The notes: generated from the letters alone by a model not told the origin. A stretch of 64,000 nucleotides of DNA from Terrirubrum flagellatum (GCF_022059845.1 NZ_CP091851.1:124001-188000), one strand, 5' to 3'; numbered from the stretch's first letter, positions 37,821-47,566 are shown. Numbers and translations are program-made.

Positions 37821-38680
37821 TGGCGATGATCGCACAGGACAGCGCTGAACGCGCGGAAGCGCCAGTCCGCTGGCGCATTCCGATCGCGGTGACGATCGCG
37901 CTCGCCTGGCTCGGGCTGATGATCGGGATCGCGCTGCTCGCGGACTGGATCACACCTTACAACATCACTTCGATGGATCTGCGCAACCGGCTTTCGCCTC
38001 CGGGCAATGCTGCGCACTGGCTCGGCACCGACGAACTTGGCCGCGATGTTCTTTCGCGGCTCATCCTGTCGATCCGAATCTCGCTCCTGATCGCGTTCGG
38101 CGCCACGGCGATCTCGGCGGTCGTCGGCACGACGCTCGGATTTCTTGCCGCTCATTTCCGCGGCCTTGTCGAGCAGGCGGTGATCGTGCTCGCTGATTTC
38201 CAGGCGAGCATGCCTTTCTTCATCATGGCGCTCTCGGTGCTCGCCTTCTTCGGCAATACGCTGCCGCTCTTCATCGGGCTGATGGGTCTTTACGGCTGGG
38301 AGCGTTATGCGCGCATCTCGCGCGGCCTCGCCATCGCCGCGGGCGCGCAAGGATATGCCGGCGCGGTGCGACAGCTCGGCGCCAATCCGACACGCATCTA
38401 TCTCAAACATATCCTGCCCAACATCGCCTCGACGCTGATCGTCTCGATGACGCTCGTCTTCCCCGAGGTGATCCTGCTTGAGAGCGGACTGTCGTTCCTC
38501 GGCCTCGGCGTGCAGCCGCCGATGTCGAGTCTCGGCAACATGGTCGGCTATGGCCGCGAATATCTCTCGCGCGCGCCATGGATTCTGCTTGCGCCATCCT
38601 GCGTGATCGTCGTCACCACGCTCGCCGTCAGCCTCGTCGGCGACTGGCTGCGCGATCGGCTCGATCCCACCCTTCGCTGA
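37820..38680 (+). CDS. Oligopeptide-type ABC permease, DppC-like
   Basis: The protein has 286 residues from the ATG at 37820, sharing one base with the DppB-like stop. The N-terminal segment ends ADWITPYNI, then LGTDELGRDVLSRLI, the hallmark of DppC/OppC. Six membrane segments are present, and the EAA-like loop is GAVRQLGANPTRIYLKHILPN. The C-terminus LSFLGLGVQPPMSSLGNMV is conserved. It is the last gene of the operon; a longer upstream frame overlaps DppB and is rejected. Confidence 0.95.
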   Translation: MAMIAQDSAERAEAPVRWRIPIAVTIALAWLGLMIGIALLADWITPYNITSMDLRNRLSPPGNAAHWLGTDELGRDVLSRLILSIRISLLIAFGATAISAVVGTTLGFLAAHFRGLVEQAVIVLADFQASMPFFIMALSVLAFFGNTLPLFIGLMGLYGWERYARISRGLAIAAGAQGYAGAVRQLGANPTRIYLKHILPNIASTLIVSMTLVFPEVILLESGLSFLGLGVQPPMSSLGNMVGYGREYLSRAPWILLAPSCVIVVTTLAVSLVGDWLRDRLDPTLR

Positions 38681-38796
38681 GTTCGTTTGAGGCGCGCTGC
38701 GCCGCAATCCGGAGGCCGTCCGCGCCGGCCGGCCTTGTTTGTGGCGCAACGCGGCCGCCGAAAAGCCGCCGCAATCTCTTCCTAGTCGCGGCGGCC

Positions 38797-39192
38797 ATGA
38801 TCCGTCTCATCTTCGTCGCCGGCGCTCTCATCGCCGCCTCGCTTCCTGCGTCAGCGCGCGGCCATGCAAGGCCTTCGGGCCCCTCCCTGATGAAGTTCTC
38901 GCTGGAGGCGCGGCTCGAACAGAGCTGCAACGGGCGCGCGATCACCGAGATCGGCAAGGTGGAAAAGGGCTATCGGCCCGACGAGGTCGTCGCCTACGCC
39001 TTCGCCGACAACAAGATCAGTGGCAGCGAAGTGACCGCGCCTGGCGCCGCGATCCGCAGCCATGGCGAATGGTATCATCTGTCCTATCGCTGCCATGCGA
39101 CGAGCGATGGACTGGGCGTCGAGAATTTCAGCTATCAGCTCGGGCCGATGGTGCCGCGCAAGGACTGGGACGATCACTACCTCGTCCCATAG
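38797..39192 (+). CDS. DUF930 exported protein
   Basis: The protein has 131 residues from the ATG at 38797, which gives a clean signal peptide (LIFVAGALIAASLPASARG). The mature region has the DUF930 pattern: MKFSLEARLEQSCNGRAITEI, RPDEVVAYAFADNKISG, HGEWYHLSYRCHAT, and a Tyr-rich end. Two Cys, in EQSCNG and YRCHA, could pair. The function is unknown; the family is Rhizobiales-centred. Confidence 0.83.
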   Translation: MIRLIFVAGALIAASLPASARGHARPSGPSLMKFSLEARLEQSCNGRAITEIGKVEKGYRPDEVVAYAFADNKISGSEVTAPGAAIRSHGEWYHLSYRCHATSDGLGVENFSYQLGPMVPRKDWDDHYLVP

Positions 39193-39211
39193 GCCCTTTC
39201 GCTCGCAACAA

Positions 39212-40687
39212 TTATTGCGGCTGGCCGCTGACGATGAAGCGCCGGCCGTCCGCCTCGCGATAGGCGAGGCGCTGCCGGAACGAGCCAACGCCGGTCTCGA
39301 TGATCTTGATCTCGGCCTCGTCCGCAGCCGCATCGAGCAATGATTTTCCCGTCATCGTTGAAGCACGTTCGACGCCGAGCAGATCGAGGATGGTCGGCGC
39401 GATGTCGATGATGCCCGCGGGCGCGCTCGTCATCACATCAGCGCCGCTCCACCCGGCTCCAGCGCCGATCAGCAGCGTGTTCTGCTCATAGCGATTGAAG
39501 CCGCCATGCATGCCGCCGCCGAGCGGCACGCCGCCGGTCATCAGGCCGACGCCCGGCCAATCCTGGGGATCGCGATCTTCATTCGATTTCAGGACATAGA
39601 CGAGATCGGGCTGACGCGCGTGATCGAGGCCCGCGGCGGATATTGCGAATGTGCCTTCCGCTTCGCCTTCGATTTCATTGCGCGCGCGCGAAAGGACGTG
39701 CCCGATCCAGGGCTGCTCCATCAGCCAGCGGGCGATGGCGTCGCTGCGCTCGGCTCCGCCATCGAGAATGCGGATTTCGCCCATATTGCCGCCGGTGATG
39801 GCGACGGCCGCGCCATCGGTGTTGCGATCCGCGGCGCGTACGGCGCGATGCCCGGCTTCGGTGAGACGGCCCGCGAGATTGATCTCGGCGGAGGTCGCGA
39901 TCTGCCCGTGATCGGAGGCGGCGATGATCGCAAATCTGTCGGCGTCAGGCTGCGCATCGACCCAGTCGAGAATGCGGCCGAAGGCGGCGTCGGCGTGGCG
40001 GATGACCGCCATCGAGTCCGCGGCGCCGATGAACTTGTAGTGGAACGAAGTGTCGGGCTCGTTGAACCACACCACGGCCGCGTCCGGCTGCATCACCGGC
40101 AGCACATGCTCGGTCATGACAGTGGCGGCGTAATCGATTTCCTCGAAGCGGGGCAGGCTGCGCGGCGGCAGCGCGCCGAAGCGCGCGATCATCTGGCGCA
40201 CGGCCTCGGGCGTTTGGGTGTGATCCTCTCCTAAGGCCGAAAAAGTCCAATGGCCGTTGGCGCGGGCGCGCGGATTGAGGAGGTACGCGGAGCCCGCGCT
40301 GCCGGTATGGACGATGGCCAGCTTGCGGCCGGCGAGCGCGAGCTGGTCGCCGAAGGTCGTCGCGGTCGCCGCTCGTCCGTCCGACGCTTCGAGGAGGGCT
40401 ATGTCGTCGATGAGTGAGGTGTCGAGCGCATGCTTTCGGGCGGCGGCCGGCCAGTAGAAGGCGTTGCCGACGATGCCGTGGACACGCGGCGGCGCGCCCG
40501 TCGCAATCGAGGTGGTGGCGACGCGGGTCATGCTCGGGAAGACGCTCCGCGCCTCCCGGAACCAGATCCCGCGGCGGGCCAGCCGCATGAGGTTCGGAGT
40601 CGTCTTCTCGCTGATCATGTCCGGCCGCATGCCGTCGAAGACCGCGAGGATCACGCGGGTCGCGGGGGAGCCGTTGGGGCGCGTCAT
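39212..40687 (-). CDS. Type I phosphodiesterase / nucleotide pyrophosphatase family
   Basis: The protein has 491 residues from the ATG at 40687; the frame extends to a TTG at 40741. It belongs to the alkaline-phosphatase superfamily, NPP branch. The metal Asp is at 18 in AVFDGMRPD, and the nucleophile is probably Thr54 in FPSMTRVATTSIATG, followed by RVHGIVGN. Later metal ligands are in NEPDTSFHY and AASDHGQ. No signal peptide is seen, unusual for enzymes that act on external nucleotides or phospholipid head groups. The substrate is unknown. Confidence 0.85.
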   Translation of the reverse strand: MTRPNGSPATRVILAVFDGMRPDMISEKTTPNLMRLARRGIWFREARSVFPSMTRVATTSIATGAPPRVHGIVGNAFYWPAAARKHALDTSLIDDIALLEASDGRAATATTFGDQLALAGRKLAIVHTGSAGSAYLLNPRARANGHWTFSALGEDHTQTPEAVRQMIARFGALPPRSLPRFEEIDYAATVMTEHVLPVMQPDAAVVWFNEPDTSFHYKFIGAADSMAVIRHADAAFGRILDWVDAQPDADRFAIIAASDHGQIATSAEINLAGRLTEAGHRAVRAADRNTDGAAVAITGGNMGEIRILDGGAERSDAIARWLMEQPWIGHVLSRARNEIEGEAEGTFAISAAGLDHARQPDLVYVLKSNEDRDPQDWPGVGLMTGGVPLGGGMHGGFNRYEQNTLLIGAGAGWSGADVMTSAPAGIIDIAPTILDLLGVERASTMTGKSLLDAAADEAEIKIIETGVGSFRQRLAYREADGRRFIVSGQPQ

Positions 40688-40984
40688 GGGCTTTGGACCG
40701 GGATCGAAGGTCGGGAATCGGTTGATCGGCAACCGCGGCAAGACCTAATCCTGCGGTGTGACGCGGGGGCGACGCCAGATCAAAACGCTGTTTCAGAGGC
40801 CATTCGGCGCATAAAGACAGGGGCCGGCCTTGACCTTTGCGTCTTCTGATGATTGATCGCGCCCGCATGCGGAGGGCGCGCCCGCCCGCGACTCGGGGAA
40901 ACCGGGATCGCAGGCGCCGCTCAGACCGTATTCCCCATACCACCTGGCCCGCCTTCGCCGGCGACCGGATGAACGGACAGAGCC

Positions 40985-41110
40985 ATGAAAGTTCGTAACT
41001 CGTTGAAATCGCTGCGCGCGCGCCATCGCGACAACCAGATCGTGCGCCGCAAGGGCCGCGTCTACGTCATCAACAAGACGCAGCGCCGCTTCAAGGCCCG
41101 CCAGGGCTGA
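40985..41110 (+). CDS. rpmJ: 50S ribosomal protein L36
   Basis: This 41-residue protein begins [18 protein letters not shown] and ends RRFKARQG. It is the zinc-free (Cys-less) L36 form that is standard in alphaproteobacteria. The 297-bp gap upstream (from 40688) contains no gene I can support; it has a GC-rich stretch and a TTGACC (40830-40835) that might be a -35 element with a poor -10. Confidence 0.97.
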   Translation: MKVRNSLKSLRARHRDNQIVRRKGRVYVINKTQRRFKARQG

Positions 41111-41222
41111 CGTTCGGGCCAGCGGGCCCGACCCTTCACTTTGTCGTCATTCTGGGCCGCCGGAGCGCTTCCGACGGCCCTTCTGCTTTTGACCGCGGCG
41201 CGGGTCTTGCTACTCTCTAGGC

Positions 41223-41852
41223 ATGACTCGATGGCTCCTGACCTCCATCGTCGCTCTGGCCGCCAGCGCCGCGCTGGCCCAGACGCCGCAGCCCGCGCCC
41301 GGCGCTCCACCCGCCGCGCCGAAGACTGAAACTGCCAAGCCTGACGCCGGGAAGGCGCCGCCCGACACGCGCAGCGTCGATGCTCTCTTCGAGCGGCTGC
41401 AGAAGGCCGAAGACGAAGACGAGGCGAAAGGCATCGCCAACCTCATCGAGCGGCGCTGGCTGCGTTCGAACAGCGACGTCGCTGACCTCCTGATGACCCG
41501 CGCGATGACGGCCATGCAGCCGCGCGAGCAGGATCTGCCGCAGGCGATCGAATTGCTCGACCGCGTCATCGGCCTCGAGCCGCAATGGGCGGAAGCTTAC
41601 AACAAGCGCGCCACCGCGTTCTTCATGCTTGGCGACTATGAGCGCTCGATGCTCGACGTGCGGCAAACCCTGTCGCGCGAGCCGCGTCATTACGGCGCGC
41701 TCGCGGGGCTCGGACAGATTCTCCTGTCGAACGGCGACAAGAAGCATGCGCTCGAAGCCTTCCGCAAAGCGCTTTCGCTCAATCCGCGCATGCCGATGGT
41801 CAAGGGCGTGATCGACAAGCTCGCGCCTGACGTAGACGGCCGGGACACCTGA
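41223..41852 (+). CDS. Periplasmic TPR protein
   Basis: The protein has 209 residues. The signal peptide is 1-19 (SIVALAASAALAQ), followed by a Pro/Ala/Lys spacer (20-48). Tetratricopeptide repeats occupy about 85-200: EAYNKRATAFFMLGDYERSM, GALAGLGQILLSNGDKKHALEAFRKALSLNP. Such proteins mediate protein contacts in the envelope. The next gene starts 18 bp downstream, so the two are likely co-transcribed. Confidence 0.85.
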   Translation: MTRWLLTSIVALAASAALAQTPQPAPGAPPAAPKTETAKPDAGKAPPDTRSVDALFERLQKAEDEDEAKGIANLIERRWLRSNSDVADLLMTRAMTAMQPREQDLPQAIELLDRVIGLEPQWAEAYNKRATAFFMLGDYERSMLDVRQTLSREPRHYGALAGLGQILLSNGDKKHALEAFRKALSLNPRMPMVKGVIDKLAPDVDGRDT

Positions 41853-41870
41853 TCTCTCATTTCGGCTGCC

Positions 41871-42857
41871 GTGGCGCGCTTGGCGAACTTGTTGTCCTGG
41901 ATCGCCGGCGCGCTGGTCCTGATCCTTGTCGCAGGATTTGCGCTGACGCGGATCGAGGCTCAACGCATTGCGGCGCGCTTTCCACCTGAGGGCCGCTTCG
42001 TCGAAGTCGCGGGTGGGCGGCTTCATTACACCGACACGCCGGGAAGCTCAGCGGGCGCGCCGCCGCTGCTGATGGTCCATGGCGCGTCGAGCAATCATGC
42101 TGAACTCCCGATGGCGCTCAATGATGCGCTCGGCGGCCGCTTCCGCATCATCAGCATCGATCGGCCAGGCCATGGCTGGAGCGATCGCATCGGCGGCGCC
42201 GATGCGGCTTCGCCCGCGCGGCAGGCGACAATCATGGCTTCATTTCTCGACGCGATCGGTGTGAAGCGCGCCGTCGTGGTCGCGCATTCCATGGCGGGCG
42301 CGGCGGCGCTCAATCTCACGCTCGATCACAGCGACAAGGTCGCAGGGCTCGTCCTGATCTCGCCTGTGAGTCATCCCTGGCCTGGCGGAATCAGCTGGTA
42401 TTACGAGCCCGCTGCGCATCCCTGGATCGGACCGATCTTCGCCAATACGCTGACGCTGCCGATGGGTCTCATCGGGATGAAGGCCGGCGCAGCGTCTGCG
42501 TTCGCGCCGCAGGCGCCGTCCGCCGATTATCTCGAACGCGCGAAGATTCCGCTCGTGCTGCGGCCGCAAGAGTTCCGCGCCAATGCGGAAGACGTCGCGG
42601 CGCTGAAGCCGTTCGTGACGAAGCAGGCGCCGCGTTATCGCGAGATCATCGCGCCGGTTGCAATTATCACCGGCGACGCCGACAGCGTCGTCTCGCCGAC
42701 GATCCATTCAAAGGCGCTGTCGGAACAGATCGCCGGCGCGGAGCTCACCGTGCTGCGCAATGTCGGTCATGCGCCGCATCACTTCGCGCCTGACATCGTG
42801 GCGGATGCGATCGTCTCGCTGATGGCGCGGACGGGACGCGCGCTCGCGTCGCGCTAG
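41871..42857 (+). CDS. Alpha/beta hydrolase, membrane-anchored
   Basis: The protein has 328 residues from a GTG. One N-terminal membrane anchor (about 7-26, LSWIAGALVLILVAGFAL) precedes the hydrolase fold. HG-loop LMVHGASSNH, nucleophile Ser in VVAHSMAGAAALN, Asp in IITGDADSVV and His in NVGHAPHHF complete the triad. The cap region is about 190-240. The substrate is unknown; relatives include esterases and haloperoxidase-like lyases. It converges with the DUF1036 gene, 1 bp apart. Confidence 0.88.
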   Translation: MARLANLLSWIAGALVLILVAGFALTRIEAQRIAARFPPEGRFVEVAGGRLHYTDTPGSSAGAPPLLMVHGASSNHAELPMALNDALGGRFRIISIDRPGHGWSDRIGGADAASPARQATIMASFLDAIGVKRAVVVAHSMAGAAALNLTLDHSDKVAGLVLISPVSHPWPGGISWYYEPAAHPWIGPIFANTLTLPMGLIGMKAGAASAFAPQAPSADYLERAKIPLVLRPQEFRANAEDVAALKPFVTKQAPRYREIIAPVAIITGDADSVVSPTIHSKALSEQIAGAELTVLRNVGHAPHHFAPDIVADAIVSLMARTGRALASR

Positions 42858-42858
42858 A

Positions 42859-43410
42859 TCACGGCGACGCGCTTGGCGCAGGCGTCGCCGTGGGCGGCGC
42901 GAGAGGCGAGGCGGGAAGGCGGGGAGCGACGCCGGCAGGCGGAGGCGGCGTCGCGCCTGATGGCAGCGGTCCTGCGGGCGGCGGTCGCGTCGGATCGAGA
43001 AGCTGGATCGTCCAACTCTTCTGCTCGCCTGAATCGACCTCGAAGAAGCCGGTGCGATCAAAGCCCCTCGCGAGGCAGTTGTCGGCGCCGCGGATCGTGA
43101 ACTCGCGATCGCGCGTACACATGAAGCTCTTGCCGCCCCATTCGCCGCCGCGGTCATAGTCGAGCGCATGGATGTAGTAATAGCGCGCGGCGAGTTCGCC
43201 CTTCAGCAACGTCTCGCAGGCGTTGGCGGAGATGTTCCACCAGCCTTCCGTCACCCAGCCCTGTTGATCGCGGAAACCGAGCGACACGCCGACGCGGCTC
43301 GTGGTCATGTTGCAGAGACGCAAATCGGCCTTCGCCGATGGCCCGAACGTTGCGGCGCCGATCGCAATCGGCAGCCACAGCAGCGCGCGGAAGAGGGCGG
43401 ACGATTTCAT
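42859..43410 (-). CDS. DUF1036 exported protein
   Basis: The protein has 183 residues from the ATG at 43410. The signal peptide is about 1-28. The DUF1036 core (30-125) shows LRLCNMTTSRVGVSLGFRD, WVTEGWWNI, CETLLKG, YYYIHALDYDRGGEW and CTRDREFTIRGADNC, with four Cys and many aromatics as in the family. A Pro-rich low-complexity tail (about 135-183, PPPPAGVAPRLP) follows. The function of the family is unknown. Confidence 0.87.
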   Translation of the reverse strand: MKSSALFRALLWLPIAIGAATFGPSAKADLRLCNMTTSRVGVSLGFRDQQGWVTEGWWNISANACETLLKGELAARYYYIHALDYDRGGEWGGKSFMCTRDREFTIRGADNCLARGFDRTGFFEVDSGEQKSWTIQLLDPTRPPPAGPLPSGATPPPPAGVAPRLPASPLAPPTATPAPSASP

Positions 43411-43562
43411 CAAGGGCGATCAGCAATCACAAGGGCGCGCAAAGTTTCCGAATCCCGCGCCCGCCCTACCGATGCCACCTTGCGCGCCGATTGCAAAGAC
43501 GAGCGTTGCCGCGCGCCAGCGCTTGTGACAATTCCCATCCGCTGACGTTCCGCCAATCGCCC

Positions 43563-44419
43563 ATGCTCCAGAGTTCCCCTGCGTCCGAAGCGCGTGTCGA
43601 GATCATCGACGGCGACCCATCCTCCGGCGTGCTGCTGCTTTGCGACCATGCGTCGAACGCGATGCCGGCCGAATATGGCGATCTGGGGATGCCGGCCTCG
43701 GAGCTTGAGCGCCATATCGCCTATGACATCGGCGCGGCCGAGATGACGCGGGCCATGGCGCAGGCGCTGAATGCGCCGGCCGTGCTGACGACCTTCTCGC
43801 GCCTGCTGATCGATCCCAATCGCGGCCGCGACGATCCGACGCTTGTGATGCGCCTGTCGGACGGCGCGATCGTGCCGGGCAACGCCCGCGTCGATGATGA
43901 TGAGGTGATGCGCCGCATCCGGCGCTTCTACGACCCCTATGATCGCGAGATCATCGCCATGCTCGATCGTTTCGAGGCGGCCGGGATCGTTCCCGCGATC
44001 GTCTCGAATCACAGCTTCACGCCGGTCTGGAAGGGCGCGCCGCGGCCCTGGCATGTTGGCCTTCTCTGGGACGCCGATCCCAGGCTGGCCGTTCCCTGCA
44101 TCGAGGCGCTGCGTCGCGAGAGCGATCTCGTCGTCGGCGACAACGAACCCTATGACGGCGCGCTGGCGGGCGACACCATCGACCGGCACGCCACGGCGCG
44201 CGGCCTCGCCAATTTGCTGACCGAGGTGCGGCAGGATTTGATCGTGGACGCCGTCAGTGCGCGCGCATGGGGCGTCCGGCTCGCCAGTGTCTTGAAACCG
44301 CTGCTTGCCGCGCCAGATGTGCATGAGGTGAAATTCTATCGCAGCCGCGTGGCGACGCGGCATCGGCGGCCGGACGCGGACAGCGACTGCGCCGCGCCGG
44401 CGCAGAAGGAGCTCACGAC

Positions 44420-44423
<4 letters not shown>
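43563..44423 (+). CDS. N-formylglutamate amidohydrolase family protein
   Basis: The protein has 286 residues from the ATG at 43563. The FGase motifs are present: VLLLCDHASNAMPAEYGDLGM, DIGAAEMTRAMAQAL, RLLIDPNRG and SNHSFTP, with a later DNEPYDG. Characterised relatives hydrolyse N-formyl-L-glutamate in histidine breakdown, but this group is broad and no hut gene is nearby. It overlaps the DUF1244 gene by 4 bp (ATGA). Confidence 0.87.
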
Positions 44424-44725
<302 letters not shown>

Positions 44726-44822
44726 CGGCGCTTGTCCGGCCGGCCCTAGAGGGTCGCGCCGAGGGTTTGCGTCTGTTCGATCAGGTCGTCCGCGAGCCGA
44801 AAGGCCGCGCCGGCGTCGCATT

Positions 44823-44936
44823 AGAACATGGCGCGAAAAAGCGGGACCCGATTTTTCGCAAAAGCCATGCTCTAAACTTTTGGAATCGATCACGTTCCCG
44901 CATTTTGATTGATTCAATCAAAATGCGGCGTGATCT
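44823..44936. repeat. 114-bp dispersed palindromic repeat, copy B
   Basis: This is the same element as at 343-456 and in the same orientation. It retains GCGAAAAA/TTTTTCGC and the perfect 13-bp inverted repeat (44899-44911 against 44915-44927, 3-nt loop). Its last bases supply an in-frame ATG (44923) nine codons upstream of the DUF2312 start. The 224-bp gap between the DUF1244 and DUF2312 genes consists mostly of this element. Confidence 0.85.
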
Positions 44937-44949
44937 AGAGGATTTGGAG

Positions 44950-45204
44950 ATGACCGCGGACGTCGCCGACACCGGAGTCGCAGCCGATGAGCTCAAGCAG
45001 TTCGTCGAGCGCATCGAGCGGCTGGAAGAAGAAAAGGCCGGCATCGCCTCCGACATCAAGGAGGTGTTTGCGGAGCTGAAGGGCCGTGGCTTCGACAGCA
45101 AGGCCATCCGCGCCATCATTCGGCTGCGGAAGAAGGACAGGGCCGAGCGGCAGGAGGAAGAGGCGATCCTCGAACTCTATATGCAAGCCCTTGGGATGGC
45201 GTAG
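44950..45204 (+). CDS. DUF2312 protein
   Basis: The protein has 84 residues from the ATG at 44950, with GGAG just upstream overlapping codons of the longer frame. It is almost entirely helical: [27 protein letters not shown] followed by [17 protein letters not shown]. The fold resembles the GapR nucleoid-associated protein of Caulobacter, which is the DUF2312 family; GapR binds overtwisted AT-rich DNA. An alternative start at 44923, inside the repeat, would add nine residues not expected in the family. Confidence 0.9.
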   Translation: MTADVADTGVAADELKQFVERIERLEEEKAGIASDIKEVFAELKGRGFDSKAIRAIIRLRKKDRAERQEEEAILELYMQALGMA

Positions 45205-45254
45205 CGGGACGCCGTCGCTCCTGCGTCAGGCCCGTTGAGGGCCGCTTGGCCCCA

Positions 45255-45450
45255 TGCTACCAGCGCGGTGCGTTGGCGCCCTGGAGGTCCGGGGTGAAAC
45301 GGGAATGCGGTGAAGGCGAAAGCCAATTCCGCAGCTGCCCCCGCAACTGTAAGCGGCGAGCTGAAGGCCATTCGACCACTGATCCCCGTGGGATCGGGAA
45401 GGCGGCCTGAAGCAGCGACCCGCGAGCCAGGAGACCGGCCAGCGCGACAT
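45255..45450 (+). promoter_or_regulatory. Cobalamin (AdoCbl) riboswitch
   Basis: The leader contains the conserved B12-box blocks in order: GGGAATGCGGTGAAGGCG, CTGCCCCCGCAACTGTAAGC and GCCAGGAGACCGGCC, spaced as in the cobalamin aptamer. It is followed by a GCCGTC/GACGGC hairpin (about 45457-45473) just before the AGGAGG ribosome site (45476-45481) of the next gene. There is no T run, so control is probably at translation. Boundaries are approximate. Confidence 0.95.
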
Positions 45451-45485
45451 CACTCAGCCGTCGGTGGGACGGCGCAGGAGGTCGC

Positions 45486-46532
45486 ATGGTTTTTCCTTCC
45501 CGGGGCTCGCACGCCCGCAATCTGTTTTCATTTGGCGCCGCGATTTTCGCAGGCCTGTGTTGGTCCGGAGCGCCGGTCGCGGCGCAGACGAAATATCCGC
45601 TGACCGTCAAGAATTGCGGCGTCTCGGTCACTTTCGAGCGCGCGCCGAAAAAGGTCGTGTCGCTTGGCCAGAGCATGACCGAGATTCTGTTCTCGCTCGG
45701 GCTCGGCGACAAAATCGCGGGAACCGCGGTCTGGTTCGGACCTGTGATGGCGCCGTTCGAAGCCGAGAATGCGAAGATCAAACGTCTCGCCGACAATGAT
45801 CCGAGCTTCGAATCCGTGATCGCGCAGGAGCCTGATCTCGTCACCGCGCAATATGAGTGGCATCTCGGCCCCAATGGCCGCGTCGGTAAGCGCGAGCAGT
45901 TTGCCGATTTGAAGATCGGAACCTATGTCGCTCCCGCTGACTGCGCCGACAAGGACAATTCCGGCAGCGGCGACGGCGTGCGCGTGAAAATGGTGACGAC
46001 GGCGCCGGTCTATCAGGCGATCCGCGAACTCGCTGAGATCTTCGATGTGAAGCGGAAGGGCGAGGAGCTCGTTGCTCGCTTGCAGAGGCGCGAAGCAGAG
46101 GCCGCGGCCTCCGTCGCCGCAGCGAAAGCGGCTGAGGTGTCGACGCTCTTCTGGTTCTCGAGCAAGGAAGTGAAGGGCGATCCTTTTGTCGCCGGATTGA
46201 ATGGCGCGCCAGCCTACATCATGTCGAAGATCGGCGCGCAGAATGTCATCAAGGTCAACGACGAATGGCCGACGACAAGCTGGGAGAGCATCGCTGCGAC
46301 CGATCCCGCGGTCATCGTCATCGCCCGGATGGATCGCAGGCGTTTTCCCGCCGATGACGTCGAGGTGAAGCTGAAATTTCTCGAGACGGATCCCGTCGCA
46401 AGCAAACTCTCCGCCGTGCGCAACAAGCGTATCGTCGTGATGGATGCGCAGGCGATGAATCCCTCGATACGGACGATCGACGGCGTCGAAGTCTTCGCGA
46501 AGAGTCTGAAGATGTTCGGGATGGTCGATTGA
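45486..46532 (+). CDS. ABC substrate-binding protein, BtuF/FecB-like
   Basis: The protein has 348 residues from the ATG 4 bp after AGGAGG. The signal peptide is about 1-33 (AGLCWSGAPVAAQ). The mature protein has the two-lobed type III layout: KKVVSLGQSMTEILFSLGLGDKIAG, EPDLVTAQYEW and a C-terminal DPAVIVIARMDR region. The riboswitch makes cobalamin, or possibly cobalt or a corrinoid precursor, the likely cargo. No TonB-dependent receptor gene is in the operon. It overlaps or lies close to the permease gene. Confidence 0.92.
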   Translation: MVFPSRGSHARNLFSFGAAIFAGLCWSGAPVAAQTKYPLTVKNCGVSVTFERAPKKVVSLGQSMTEILFSLGLGDKIAGTAVWFGPVMAPFEAENAKIKRLADNDPSFESVIAQEPDLVTAQYEWHLGPNGRVGKREQFADLKIGTYVAPADCADKDNSGSGDGVRVKMVTTAPVYQAIRELAEIFDVKRKGEELVARLQRREAEAAASVAAAKAAEVSTLFWFSSKEVKGDPFVAGLNGAPAYIMSKIGAQNVIKVNDEWPTTSWESIAATDPAVIVIARMDRRRFPADDVEVKLKFLETDPVASKLSAVRNKRIVVMDAQAMNPSIRTIDGVEVFAKSLKMFGMVD

Positions 46533-46546
46533 ACGCAGCGGGGGCT

Positions 46547-47566
46547 ATGGGAGGACCGTGGGGCCTGCGGGCGCTGCTCGCAGGCGCTGGTGTTTTCTTG
46601 CTTGCGCTGGCGATCGCCATGGCCGTCTCGATCGGCGAGATGGCGATTCCGATCGATGCGACGTTCAAGGCTGTTGCTAACCGTCTCTTCGGCGCGTCGT
46701 TTGAAATCAGCCGCATCCAGGAAGGCGTGATCTGGGATTATCGCTTAAGCCGCTCGCTCATCGCGTCCTGTTGCGGTGGCGCGCTGGCGATTTCGGGCGC
46801 GATCCTGCAGGCGCTTCTGCGCAATCCGCTGGCGGAGCCCTATGTGCTTGGGATTTCCGCCGGCGCGTCGACCGGCGCCGTCGCCGTCATCATCGGCGGG
46901 CTCGGCGCGGGCGTGCTGACTCTCTCCGGCGGCGCCTTCATCGGCGCCGCGACCGCGCTCATCTTCGTCGCCCTGCTCGCGGCGGGTTCGGGCGGTGGCG
47001 ATCGCATCATTCTCTCAGGCGTCGCGGGCTCGCAGCTCTTCAATGCGCTGACCTCCTATATCGTCACGACGTCGGCCAACGCCGAGCAGGCGAGGGGCGT
47101 AATGTTCTGGCTGCTCGGCAATCTCGGCGGCGTGAGATGGCCTGATCTCTATGTCGCCGCGCCGGTGGCGTTGATCGGCTTTTCGATCTGCCTGCTCTAT
47201 GCGCGCGTGCTCGACGCTTTCACGTTCGGCAGCGACGCCGCGGCCGCGCTCGGCGTTGCGGTGACGCGCGTGCGGCTCCTGCTGTTCAGCGTCACGGCGG
47301 CGATGACGGCTGTCATGGTCAGCATTGTCGGCTCGATCGGATTTGTCGGCCTCGTCATTCCGCATGTGGCGCGTTTTCTCGTCGGGCCAAGTCATGCGCG
47401 GCTGTTGCCGACGTCGCTTTTGATGGGCGCGATCTTCATGGTGATCGCCGACATCATCTCGCGCATTCTCATTCCGCAGCAGGTGCTGCCGATCGGCGTC
47501 GTCACTGCGCTTTTTGGCGCGCCGGCCTTCGCCGTCATCCTCTATCGCGCGCGGCGGCCGCAATGA
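46547..47566 (+). CDS. ABC permease, BtuC/FecCD-like
   Basis: The protein has 339 residues from the ATG at 46547; a TTG at 46529 overlapping the previous stop is an alternative. About ten membrane segments are visible. Family motifs: WDYRLSRSLIASCCGGALAISGAILQALLRNPLAEPYVLGISAGAS and the C-terminal GSIGFVGLVIPHVARFLVGPSHARLLPTS. It forms the homodimeric channel of the B12-controlled importer. Its stop overlaps the ATPase start by 4 bp. Confidence 0.94.
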   Translation: MGGPWGLRALLAGAGVFLLALAIAMAVSIGEMAIPIDATFKAVANRLFGASFEISRIQEGVIWDYRLSRSLIASCCGGALAISGAILQALLRNPLAEPYVLGISAGASTGAVAVIIGGLGAGVLTLSGGAFIGAATALIFVALLAAGSGGGDRIILSGVAGSQLFNALTSYIVTTSANAEQARGVMFWLLGNLGGVRWPDLYVAAPVALIGFSICLLYARVLDAFTFGSDAAAALGVAVTRVRLLLFSVTAAMTAVMVSIVGSIGFVGLVIPHVARFLVGPSHARLLPTSLLMGAIFMVIADIISRILIPQQVLPIGVVTALFGAPAFAVILYRARRPQ

